Origin: JADFOB01 sp046753625
GTDB lineage: Bacteria; Planctomycetota; Phycisphaerae; UBA1845
Assembly (NCBI GenBank): GCA_046753625.1
Contig: JBHHUB010000024.1
Span: 1-30,684 of the forward strand
Direction: 5' to 3'
DNA: 30,684 bases
The translations under genes were made by a program, and so were the position numbers. This document shows positions 7,014 to 14,020 of this stretch, in pieces. Position 1 is the stretch's first letter, and every line of letters begins with the position of its first letter. The notes beneath the pieces were generated by a model, which was not told the origin of the DNA, did no database searches, and worked only from the letters and a program-made list of their open reading frames with translations.

Positions 7014-8072
7014 CTAGCCGCCCGCCAGGAACGCCGCCAACGACTCAATACCCCCATCCGACAGGTCTTGCTTGCCACCGGTATGCGTGGTCACGCCGCG
7101 TAAGAATTCATCCAACACGGTGGTGGTCGCCCCGGTAATCGCAGGCGCATCGGCCGCGCAACCGCCGGCCCCATCCGGGCAATGGCAAGAACCGCAACCG
7201 TTGCTTTCGTAGAGCACCCGTCCACTGCCCACGTCGGGATCGACATTCGACGCACCACCACCGGCTAGATCCGCAAGGTAGGCCGCCAGATCGCCCAGTT
7301 CCGTTTCGTTCAGATCTCGCGTGCCCCCCGAATGCATAACGACGCCCGTAAGCTTGTCGGTAACTTCTTGGGCCTCCACGCCCTGCAGCGAAGGCGCCCC
7401 CTGCGCGCAGCCTCCACCGGCGTCGTCACAGTGACAGGTACTGCAACCGTTGGCGTCGAACAGCACTTGGCCGGCATCGGGATCGCCCGTAGCCCCCTGA
7501 TCCGGCGTACCCTCCGGTGTGCTGCCGCCCCCCGCGAGCTCGGCCAGGTAGGTGGCAAGATCGGCCAGTTCGGCGTCGGTAAGCTCCCGCGTTCCCCCGG
7601 TGTGGCCAACGACGCCCGTAAGCTTGTCGGTAACTTCTTGGGCCTCCACGCCCTGCAGGGAAGGCGCCCCCAACGCGCAGCCCCCGCCAGCGTCGTCACA
7701 GTGGCAGGTACTGCAACCGTTGGCGTCGAAAACAGCGCGGCCATTGGTCGCGTCGCCGTCGGGAGGCGCGCCACCATCCGTAGCCCCCCCACTGTCGCCG
7801 TCCCCGTCGCTATCGTTATCGCCGTCTCCGGAAGCGCCACCCTCGCCTTGGTCGGCATCGCTTGCCGGCGTGTTCAAGCTATTGGCCACGTTCGCAACGG
7901 AATTCGCCAAGTCCGTCAAGGTGAGATCGAAAGCGGATCGGCCGGCAGAGGAGAGTGATTGAAACAGCACATTGTTGAAGTCCGTGCCACATCCGAAGCC
8001 CGCAAAACCGAACAACAGCAGACCCAGCAGGCCACAACGGCCGAACGCCCACCGATTCCCAAAAGAACGCAT
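7014..8072 (-). CDS. Lipoprotein with three tandem c-type cytochrome domains
   Basis: A predicted lipoprotein of 352 residues. A signal peptide (GLLGLLLFGFAGFGC, lipobox Cys28) is followed by a helical region (DFNNVLFQSLSSAG), an acidic Asp/Gly linker at about 80-108, and three mono-heme domains with heme Cys at 120, 210 and 293 (CSTCH, CSTCH, CGSCH). Each domain carries an extra cysteine right after the heme His and another seven residues on (CHCDDAGGGC, CHCPDGAGGC), probably a disulfide. Each also has a conserved HxGG (His157, His247, His330) before a final helix. Only domain 2 has a methionine near there, so the distal ligand is more likely this His than the usual Met. Domains 1 and 2 are almost identical in DNA, with a 270-bp period. 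The ATG at 8072 has GGAG eight bases upstream; the frame continues to 8297 but without a signal peptide. Probably a periplasmic or surface electron shuttle. Confidence 0.88.
   Translation of the reverse strand: MRSFGNRWAFGRCGLLGLLLFGFAGFGCGTDFNNVLFQSLSSAGRSAFDLTLTDLANSVANVANSLNTPASDADQGEGGASGDGDNDSDGDGDSGGATDGGAPPDGDATNGRAVFDANGCSTCHCDDAGGGCALGAPSLQGVEAQEVTDKLTGVVGHTGGTRELTDAELADLATYLAELAGGGSTPEGTPDQGATGDPDAGQVLFDANGCSTCHCDDAGGGCAQGAPSLQGVEAQEVTDKLTGVVMHSGGTRDLNETELGDLAAYLADLAGGGASNVDPDVGSGRVLYESNGCGSCHCPDGAGGCAADAPAITGATTTVLDEFLRGVTTHTGGKQDLSDGGIESLAAFLAGG
7338..7730. repeat. Near-identical tandem duplication inside the triheme gene
   Basis: The segments 7338-7460 and 7608-7730 (123 bp each, starts 270 bp apart) differ at only a handful of positions. 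They encode the heme motif, Cys pair and HxGG region of domains 2 and 1. The third domain (downstream in the protein) is clearly more diverged. This indicates a recent duplication or gene conversion between the first two domains. Confidence 0.9.
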
Positions 8073-8433
8073 TGAAGGTGCTCCACATGTATTCCACGAG
8101 ACGATCGCGATCCCGGTGCGGCCATGATGCCATAGGCACCCACCCAACGGCGCCTGCCCGGCGTACCACAATGGCCGGGTCAACCGGCGACGTGGTGCAA
8201 CCGTCTCCAAAACAGCCCTCGAACACCGCTGACTGTACCAATCCATCCGGTACCCGCAACCTTTGAGCATGGTAACGCCCACGTTACGCGGCAGCATCGG
8301 CGGTGGGTACCCATCACAACACCGGGCGCAAGCCCGTTAACCTCTTGCCGCACACCGTCCACAGGCTCGTGCCTCTACGTCCAAGGCGGCGCCCATTCCG
8401 CGGGAATGGCCGCTGACCCGCTACCCCAAGCGA
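8073..8433. other. Leader region of the triheme gene, with a partial palindrome
   Basis: No convincing gene. On the minus strand this is the leader of the triheme lipoprotein. At 8316-8340 is a partial copy of the MITE-like family (caccgggc, gcaa, gcccg). The open minus-strand frame to 8297 has no plausible signal peptide or ribosome site at its start. Confidence 0.4.
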
Positions 8434-8470
8434 AACAAAAGAAAGCCGGTGAGCCCGAGAGCGCACCGGC
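8434..8470 (-). terminator. Rho-independent terminator downstream of the diheme cytochrome gene
   Basis: On the minus strand GCCGGTG (8464-8470) pairs perfectly with CACCGGC (8445-8451) across a 12-base loop, followed by TTTCTTTTGTTT. This is the clearest intrinsic terminator in the window. It lies about 80 bases beyond the stop of the small frame at 8551-8688 and would end the transcript coming from the diheme lipoprotein gene. Confidence 0.8.
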
Positions 8471-8550
8471 CTTCTTCGTTCGTGCTGAGATTCCGCGATC
8501 ACCGATCGCGCCGGATCGTGCCGACGCGCGATCGAGCGTCAGCCACACGC

Positions 8551-8688
8551 CTACGGCAGAGTCGCCGGGTCGGCGTCGGGGAATGCCACCGGATCCACCA
8601 GCGCGGCGAAGAGATCCCTGAGGTCATTGATGTCCGTAACGCGCGGGTCCATCAACGACCCCATCCCTAACGAATCGTTGAATGGCAC
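8551..8688 (-). CDS. Possible 45-residue small protein or gene remnant
   Basis: A short open frame between the diheme cytochrome gene and a strong terminator. From a GTG at 8688 it reads VPFNDSLGMGS, then DPRVTDINDLRDLFAALVDP, then a Pro/Asp-rich end, stopping at 8551. GGAGG lies 12 bases upstream, a little far for an ideal ribosome site. The composition (acidic, amphipathic, balanced hydrophobics) looks protein-like rather than random. The frame stays open upstream only to a TGA at 8725. It is either a small gene at the end of the diheme transcript or the tail of a decayed gene. I do not recognise the family. Confidence 0.3.
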   Translation of the reverse strand: MPFNDSLGMGSLMDPRVTDINDLRDLFAALVDPVAFPDADPATLP

Positions 8689-8821
8689 CGGTACGCGGAG
8701 CCTCCGGCTACGGTTAGTGTCAGGTCACTGTCGGTCTTGCAGGCTGCCCCTTCCGACTCAGCGGTCTGCCGCCGTGTCTAGATAGACTTCGCCAACTCAC
8801 AAGAGCAAGCGTGACGGACCG

Positions 8822-9703
8822 CTAAGGTGCTAGCGTTTGGGTGTACGCGCCGATCGCTGCTACCTCATCGTTCGTAGTATCAACGTCCTCTCCGACGGGC
8901 ATACTTGATCCCGGTTGGCCAAAACGCACCTTGTGCTGGAACTCCCACGGGTTGCCGCGGGCCAAGTCGCCGAGGAACTCTTCATCAGGGGGCTCCTTGA
9001 AGTTGAGGTCGGTGCCGTCGGCACCGTGGCACATCGTACACGCGAGGTTGCCGCGAGTACCATCATCATAGAGCGTCTGCCCGGCATCCGCGTTACCGAT
9101 GAACGCATTGTCGGCGTCGATCATCGAATCCGTGTCGATCACACCTTCGAGCACGAACTTAGCTAAATCCCAGATGTCCGCGTCAGACAAGCCCGCGTCG
9201 CCAAAACCGTGGGCTGTCTTGATACTGTCAAAAACTCCCTGCGCCGACAGGGTCGTACCGGCAATCCCGTCAAAACCGGTCTTGTGGCTGCCTCCGCCAT
9301 ACGCACCGTCGACGCCCTTGTAGTCCCAGCCATGGCATTCCTTGCAGCGCCACGTGTCTTTCCCCGTACGCGTGTTTGAGTCCGTGTCGGGACGTGTCGC
9401 CCAGAGCGGGTGATCGCCGGTGGGTTCATCCAACTCGACTACCACCCACCACTTGTCGTACATACTCCCGCCGCGGGTCGCATCGGCATTCTTGAACGCC
9501 TCCGGCTCGTCGGCCACACAGAGACCCTCGACACAGGTCATGCCCTCCGCACATCTATCACCGTCACAGGGCACCAAACTCGGCGGACTGGGGTCCGGCG
9601 TAACGAGCATCGGACATCCAGGGAGGAGCAGCATAGCTCCCACGGAACAAAACAGGGCAACCAACCCACTTTTCTTCAGTCTTTCTTGATCAGGCATACA
9701 CAT
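8822..9703 (-). CDS. Diheme c-type cytochrome lipoprotein
   Basis: A predicted lipoprotein of 293 residues. The signal peptide ends in MLLLPGC (lipobox Cys30). A short Cys-rich segment follows (PCDGDRCAEGMTCVEGLC), which looks like a disulfide-linked EGF-like or defensin-like spacer. Next is a conserved block (GGSMYDKWWVVVELDEPTG, HPLW, RTGKDTWRC) leading to heme motif CKECHGWDYKG (Cys120), then a second heme domain with CTMCHGADGTD (Cys222) and a likely distal Met in GSSMPVG (Met268). The first domain, with its HPLW and DTWRC context, resembles cytochrome domains seen in oxidoreductase-associated lipoproteins. The ATG at 9703 is chosen because GGAGG sits six to seven bases upstream. The gene has its own terminator at 8434-8470. 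It probably passes electrons at the membrane surface; the partner is unknown. Confidence 0.88.
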   Translation of the reverse strand: MCMPDQERLKKSGLVALFCSVGAMLLLPGCPMLVTPDPSPPSLVPCDGDRCAEGMTCVEGLCVADEPEAFKNADATRGGSMYDKWWVVVELDEPTGDHPLWATRPDTDSNTRTGKDTWRCKECHGWDYKGVDGAYGGGSHKTGFDGIAGTTLSAQGVFDSIKTAHGFGDAGLSDADIWDLAKFVLEGVIDTDSMIDADNAFIGNADAGQTLYDDGTRGNLACTMCHGADGTDLNFKEPPDEEFLGDLARGNPWEFQHKVRFGQPGSSMPVGEDVDTTNDEVAAIGAYTQTLAP

Positions 9704-10286
9704 AGTCGGCCTCCACGAACAGTTGACCAGAATACAGGGTAAAGCCACCAGCAATTCCCTTGCCAAACGCAGGTGGCGGTTCACATTACTTGGGATGAGG
9801 GGCACACTCCGACGATCAAGCGAGCCGTTTAAGCGGTGAAAACCACCCGGACTCGCCTTTCCGAACGGGTGACTTCACACGCATTCTCCACCGACTGGAG
9901 GAGTTGTGTGCCGGGCAAGGGGATATGTCAACCGGAATTTCGCTATAGGTTCTGGTTGCGCCCGCCGGCAGTCATAAAGCGACCTCAGTGCGCGGCCATC
10001 ACGCCGCTCACACGGCCCACGGCAAGTTTCCGCAAAGGGCGACGGTGCCTTGTAACCGCGCATGGCTTCCTGGAGGTTCGCTGAGAAATGCGGATTTTCG
10101 CGCAGTGTTGTTGCGCTTTATTGCGCAGCCGCGCGTTCGGTTATCGCTGGTGGTCGCTTCACGTTCCGACGATATGCTACCGTCTGAGCGGTAGAACAGG
10201 ATGCGTGCGGTAACCCAACGACCGTCGCAACGACGCGGAAGTGAGTATTCCTATCTTAACTCCAGCATGGGATCCTACCGCGCTGC
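9704..10286. other. Intergenic region without a recognisable gene
   Basis: About 580 bases between two minus-strand genes. I see no frame with protein-like character. A minus-strand TTGACA at 9926-9931 could be a -35 box for the diheme gene, but no good -10 follows at the right distance. A small hairpin (ctaccg, tctgag, cggtag) lies at 10177-10194. Confidence 0.5.
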
Positions 10287-11165
10287 TTAACCATAGTACC
10301 GTTCGGCGCGCAAACCTGTTTCCCGCGTGACGCGATCGGCGATGGCATCAACCTGTCCGTCAGTCAGCGGCGTCACGTTCGCTTCGGCCGGTTTGCGCGC
10401 GACGGTGTAGACTTGCACGTGATCGATGCGCCCGCCCTGATCCAGGACTTCCCTTAAACGCGACACGTACGCCGCCACTTCATCGCCGCTCGGCGGAGCA
10501 CCATCGATACACATAAACAGGGATTGGATCACGAGGGGCCTGACGCGGGCGGTTTCGATGATGTCCTTAACCACGTGGCCAAGCGTCACATTGGGCAAGT
10601 TGACCCGCCGGAGGTACGCCTCGGTGCCCGCGTCGAGCTTAGCCCAGATTTCGCCCTGGTTTTCATCGAGCACCCGCAGGGCGCCGGCGACGTCCGGCTT
10701 CGTCAGGTAGCAGGCATCGGTAATGAGCACCATTTTGGTCTGATTCATGGCTGCGGCGCGTTTCAGGTCGGCCGCCAATTCCACAGCGGCGGGAAACAGC
10801 TTGCACGTAGTCGGCTCGCCGTCACCGGAAAAAGCAAGGTCTTGGACCGCCTGCATCGCGCTAGGTACGTTTCGAAACAGCGGGTCGGCGAAGAGTTCCT
10901 TGGATTGTCCAAGTCGAATCATCTCCGATAGTTCGCGGTGCAGGATTTCGAGATCGACATCGCGGACCCGTGACGGTTGCGTTCGATCCACCTGACAGTA
11001 GATGCAATCGAAGTTGCAGGCCTTATCAGGATTGAGGTTGATGCCGATGCTCAGCCCGCCGCTTCGCCGGGAGATGACCGGATAGACGTACAGATTCTCC
11101 CGCCACGCGCGTGGATGATGGTGGTGTTGGGGTAGGAACGCCTTGGATGCATGGTGATCGTCCAT
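10287..11165 (-). CDS. Radical SAM domain protein
   Basis: A predicted cytosolic iron-sulfur enzyme of 292 residues. The cluster motif CNFDCIYC (Cys50, Cys54, Cys57; CX3CX2C) follows a GGLSIGINLNPDKAC segment. FSGDGEPTTC corresponds to the GGEP motif that binds the SAM amino group, and later strands (KMVLITDACYL, GEIWAKLDAGTEAYL) fit a partial TIM barrel. The layout resembles the COG0731-like radical SAM group related to wyosine enzymes, but the substrate cannot be named. The histidine-rich N-terminus (HHASKAFLPQHHHHPRAW) is unusual. No strong ribosome site precedes the ATG at 11165. It lies 236 bases downstream of the phosphofructokinase gene on the same strand, with a palindromic repeat between, so co-transcription is uncertain. 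Confidence 0.85.
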   Translation of the reverse strand: MDDHHASKAFLPQHHHHPRAWRENLYVYPVISRRSGGLSIGINLNPDKACNFDCIYCQVDRTQPSRVRDVDLEILHRELSEMIRLGQSKELFADPLFRNVPSAMQAVQDLAFSGDGEPTTCKLFPAAVELAADLKRAAAMNQTKMVLITDACYLTKPDVAGALRVLDENQGEIWAKLDAGTEAYLRRVNLPNVTLGHVVKDIIETARVRPLVIQSLFMCIDGAPPSGDEVAAYVSRLREVLDQGGRIDHVQVYTVARKPAEANVTPLTDGQVDAIADRVTRETGLRAERYYG

Positions 11166-11346
11166 GATTCGGTGCTTTCGTGGTCGGGAGTCGCGACGTG
11201 TTGGACGCCGCCGACGCCGAGTCGGGTACCTCAGCTTGCACGGCAGCGCGCGTCATCCAAGCCACACGCCCCCGCAGAACGCGCGGGGTTCAGGCCCGCG
11301 AACCTGATTCATCGCAGGGTGCTGCCGGTGCGCTGGCCGGAGACTC

Positions 11347-11379
11347 AAGGTCCGCAGGCTAGCGCCTGCGGCTCTGATT
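11347..11379. repeat. MITE-like palindromic element, copy D (right half)
   Basis: A perfect 8-bp stem (ccgcaggc, loop tagc, gcctgcgg; 11351-11370) runs into ggctctgattc (11369-11379), identical to the right terminal repeat of the copy at 6131-6194. The left end is not recognisable, so this is a partial copy between the phosphofructokinase and radical SAM genes. Confidence 0.65.
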
Positions 11380-11401
11380 CGCTGTACCGACAGGTGAGCA
11401 C

Positions 11402-12766
11402 CTACGACACGGCGACGCCTTCGACCAGTGGGTGAACCTCACGCCGCGCTTCGCATTCCGCGCCCACGACCGAACCGTAGCGCTGGCAAAAATCCTGGGG
11501 CGTCATCTTGGCTTCCGCCGCGAGGGCCTTCAACGAAGCCGTAGATTCGAAATCATCCTTCTCCAGCCGGATCATATAGGCCCGAGCCACGGTGTACGAG
11601 TAGCTCGATAGATCCACCTGGCGAATGCGCGTTCGATTGGTTTCGGGATCGACCATGTCCTCGAACGAAACGGGAACCAGATTGCCATTTTGCAAGGTAA
11701 CCATTACCCCGGGGGGCAAGTCCCGATCCGTATCGAGCAATAGCCGCACGCCACCGTGGCCGAGATCGCGGGTGTAGCTTAAGTCAGAGGTCGTAGGTCG
11801 AGCGCAGCGTAACTCATACCCCAAAGTCTGGGATACAATCGTAATGGTGTCGCCGCGATTCGCAAAACGCTTGCGCAGCTCACTCTTGAGCAGATCCGCA
11901 AGCGGTATCTCTGAAAGGCGAGGATGGCCGGCCGCGTCGACCGGCACTTCGCGATTCAGCAAACACGAAAGCTCTTCCACATCGCCAAGCTTGTCGGCAA
12001 TGCCCTCGGCGAGCACGGCCACACCATACGGCCGACCCATGGCGCGACGTTTCAGCATGGAGCCTTCGACGATATCCGCGATTTCCCTCAGGGTCGTCGA
12101 CGAGGAAAACTCCTCGGGGATAACCGTCAGCGTCGCCCCCGCCGACTTGCCCACGCCGAGCGCCAAGAACCCGGCGTTGCGCCCCATGGTCACCACGACA
12201 TACCACCGCTGCGTGGTCCGCGAATCCTCCATAAGATTCGCGACGATTTCGGAGCCGAGATGGCGGGCGGTGTTGTAGCCAAACGTCGGAATGTCACCGG
12301 GCAAAGGCAGATCGTTGTCGATGGTCTTGGGGCAGTGCACCACGCGGATGCGTCCCTCGGAACGCTCGGCGACCAGCCGGGCGCTTAAGGCTGTGTCATC
12401 GCCGCCGATGGTCAAGAGGTGCGTCACACCGTGATGGCGAAGCCGGCGCAGAACGCGGTCCACTTTCCGCCCGTCGGCCTCGACAACCATGGAGTGTTCG
12501 AGCTTTTCCTTGTTCAGCAGACTCGTACGCGCGGTGCGCAACACCGAGCCGCCGTCGAAATGAATGCGCCCCATGTGTTCGATCGTCAGTTCGACGCAAT
12601 CCCCCCCGGAGTCGAAATCCTCTCCGGCCAGATGTGAGAATCCGTCGTAGAAGCCGATCACCTTCAGGCCGCTGTTGATGGCTTCGATCGCGGCCGCCCC
12701 GATGACGCCGTTGATCCCCGGCGCCGGACCGCCCCCGACGATAATGCCCATGGTAGACTGAATCAT
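11402..12766 (-). CDS. Pyrophosphate-dependent 6-phosphofructokinase
   Basis: Phosphorylates fructose 6-phosphate to the 1,6-bisphosphate in glycolysis, probably with pyrophosphate and reversibly. The 454-residue chain starts with a PFK nucleotide-binding loop (GIIVGGGPAPGINGVI). It has GGDDT at 121-125, where the second Asp replaces the Gly of ATP-dependent enzymes and is the accepted mark of PPi-dependent ones, then PKTIDND (146-152) with the catalytic Asp and MGRNAG (194-199) for substrate binding. It is longer than bacterial ATP-PFK (about 320 residues) and similar to long PPi-type enzymes. The ATG at 12766 gives MIQSTMGIIV; upstream frame to 12862 does not look like protein. A candidate promoter lies at 12828-12856. 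The next gene downstream is the radical SAM gene. The phosphoryl donor is inferred from the motif. Confidence 0.9.
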   Translation of the reverse strand: MIQSTMGIIVGGGPAPGINGVIGAAAIEAINSGLKVIGFYDGFSHLAGEDFDSGGDCVELTIEHMGRIHFDGGSVLRTARTSLLNKEKLEHSMVVEADGRKVDRVLRRLRHHGVTHLLTIGGDDTALSARLVAERSEGRIRVVHCPKTIDNDLPLPGDIPTFGYNTARHLGSEIVANLMEDSRTTQRWYVVVTMGRNAGFLALGVGKSAGATLTVIPEEFSSSTTLREIADIVEGSMLKRRAMGRPYGVAVLAEGIADKLGDVEELSCLLNREVPVDAAGHPRLSEIPLADLLKSELRKRFANRGDTITIVSQTLGYELRCARPTTSDLSYTRDLGHGGVRLLLDTDRDLPPGVMVTLQNGNLVPVSFEDMVDPETNRTRIRQVDLSSYSYTVARAYMIRLEKDDFESTASLKALAAEAKMTPQDFCQRYGSVVGAECEARREVHPLVEGVAVS

Positions 12767-12827
12767 GTTTCTATTTCTCTCGCGAAAGACCCAACCCAAG
12801 CTGCCGCATCGCATGCGTGCCGCGCTA

Positions 12828-12856
12828 ATTCGATCGGCAAAAAAGCGCCATGCCAA
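12828..12856 (-). promoter_or_regulatory. Candidate promoter for the phosphofructokinase gene
   Basis: On the minus strand TTGGCA (12851-12856, five of six consensus) and TCGAAT (12828-12833, four of six) are 17 bases apart. The predicted start of transcription is about 55 bases before the ATG at 12766. Confidence 0.4.
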
Positions 12857-12967
12857 CCACAAACACCTGTGCTGATTCTAGCCGTGTTTTCGGACGTTGC
12901 CCACTGGCGGCCAAGCGAAAGTTTCGGAAAGCATCCGTGGCGTTTAAGGAGGGCTCAAACGGTTGTA

Positions 12968-13029
12968 TCTTTCGTGTGGCGGTTGTCGCGCGAGCGCCGA
13001 GCGGGCGCGCGGGCTGAAGCCCGCGGCTC
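12968..13029. repeat. Palindromic repeat upstream of queE (direct-repeat copy 1)
   Basis: Begins tctttcgtgtggcggttgtc and ends in the hairpin cgcgggc, tgaa, gcccgcg followed by gctc. The same 5' block and the same kind of hairpin recur in the same orientation at 13900-13961, directly downstream of queE. The rest of 12767-13185 holds two divergent candidate promoters and no other gene. Confidence 0.8.
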
Positions 13030-13110
13030 AGGGCATATCGACGAATCGAACGGCATCTGGCGCCGCTACACAATAAATGAAAGTGCTCTTGCTTCAACTT
13101 CTTACCGGAC

Positions 13111-13139
13111 GTGACTTGCGATCGGCGGGCTCTTATAGT
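13111..13139 (+). promoter_or_regulatory. Candidate promoter for queE
   Basis: GTGACT (13111-13116, four of six) and TATAGT (13134-13139, five of six) are separated by 17 bases. Transcription would start about 40 bases before the ATG at 13186. I saw no preQ1 riboswitch in the short leader. Confidence 0.45.
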
Positions 13140-13185
13140 GCGCCTTGTTTGCCAACGTGATTTTGACGGTCCGGCGGAGCCGCCC

Positions 13186-13872
13186 ATGCTCATCAGCGAG
13201 GTGTTCTACAGTATCCAGGGCGAGGGGATGTTGACCGGCACGCCGAGCGTCTTCGTCCGCACTTCAGGCTGCAACCTACGGTGCATCTGGTGTGACACCC
13301 CCTACACGTCCTGGAATCCCGAGGGCACGGAACGATCGGTGGCGCACATCGTCGACGACGTGGCCGTCTTCGGCGCGCGGCACGTCGTGGTGACCGGCGG
13401 CGAGCCGACCATCGCCCCGGAAATCGCAAACCTCTGCACGGCGTTGCGTGACGAAGGCCACCACGTCACGTTGGAGACCGCCGCCACGGTGCTCAAGCCC
13501 ATCCCTTGCGATCTTGCGAGCATCAGCCCGAAGCTGGCCAACTCAACGCCCCCTGCGCCGGACGGCGGCGCGTGGGCGCAGCGGCATGAATCCAGACGGA
13601 TCAACCTGGACGCCATCCGGCATTACCTGCACGCCCCCGACTACCAGCTCAAGTTTGTCGTTCAGCGCGAAGCCGACCTCAACGAGATTAATGCTCTGCT
13701 GGCACAGATTGAAACCTTCGACCGTCACCGCGTTTTCCTGATGCCTGAAGGTGTCACTGAATCGGCACTCAATGAGCGAGCGACGTGGATGGTTGAAGCC
13801 TGCAAGCGCCGCGGATTTCGATTCTGCCCCCGGCTGCAAATCCACCTCTTCGGCAACCGGCGCGGAACATGA
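13186..13872 (+). CDS. queE: 7-carboxy-7-deazaguanine synthase
   Basis: A radical SAM enzyme that contracts 6-carboxytetrahydropterin to 7-carboxy-7-deazaguanine in the queuosine/7-deazaguanine pathway. The 228-residue protein begins with the family signature ISEVFYSIQGEG and has the cluster motif CNLRCIWCDTPYTSW (Cys29, Cys33, Cys36; CX3CX2C with the typical WCDT). VVTGGEPT matches the SAM-binding GGEP. Its length is usual for QueE (about 210-240). The ATG at 13186 has GGAG six bases upstream; the frame opens earlier (13111) but without family sequence. No other queuosine gene (queC, queD, queF, tgt) is in the window, so the gene stands alone. It is bracketed by direct palindromic repeats at 12968-13029 and 13900-13961. 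Confidence 0.95.
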   Translation: MLISEVFYSIQGEGMLTGTPSVFVRTSGCNLRCIWCDTPYTSWNPEGTERSVAHIVDDVAVFGARHVVVTGGEPTIAPEIANLCTALRDEGHHVTLETAATVLKPIPCDLASISPKLANSTPPAPDGGAWAQRHESRRINLDAIRHYLHAPDYQLKFVVQREADLNEINALLAQIETFDRHRVFLMPEGVTESALNERATWMVEACKRRGFRFCPRLQIHLFGNRRGT

Positions 13873-13899
13873 CAATTGATTGGCACCATAGAGATCGCG

Positions 13900-13962
13900 T
13901 CTTTCGTGTGGCGGTTGTCGAGCGAACCCGCACGGCCGCGCGGGCTAAAGCCCGCGGCTCGG
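13900..13962. repeat. Palindromic repeat downstream of queE (direct-repeat copy 2)
   Basis: Second copy of the element at 12968-13029: the same tctttcgtgtggcggttgtc block, then a diverged middle and the palindrome gcgggctaaagcccgc. Its final 29 bases (13934-13962) are identical to 3655-3683. Confidence 0.8.
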
Positions 13963-14020
13963 AGCGGGCGCCGGCAGGTGGCGACACATAGATGGCACCG
14001 GCGCGACGTTCGGCGGGCGG

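Noticed and set aside
7338..7730. CRISPR or satellite array
   Set aside because: The repeat is within a coding frame with a 270-bp (90-codon) period and encodes cytochrome domains.
10177..10194. Terminator for the radical SAM gene
   Set aside because: The 6-bp hairpin is about 95 bases beyond the stop and has no T-tract on the minus strand.
13040..13185. preQ1 riboswitch before queE
   Set aside because: No H-type pseudoknot pattern or A-rich tail could be found between the candidate promoter and the ATG.
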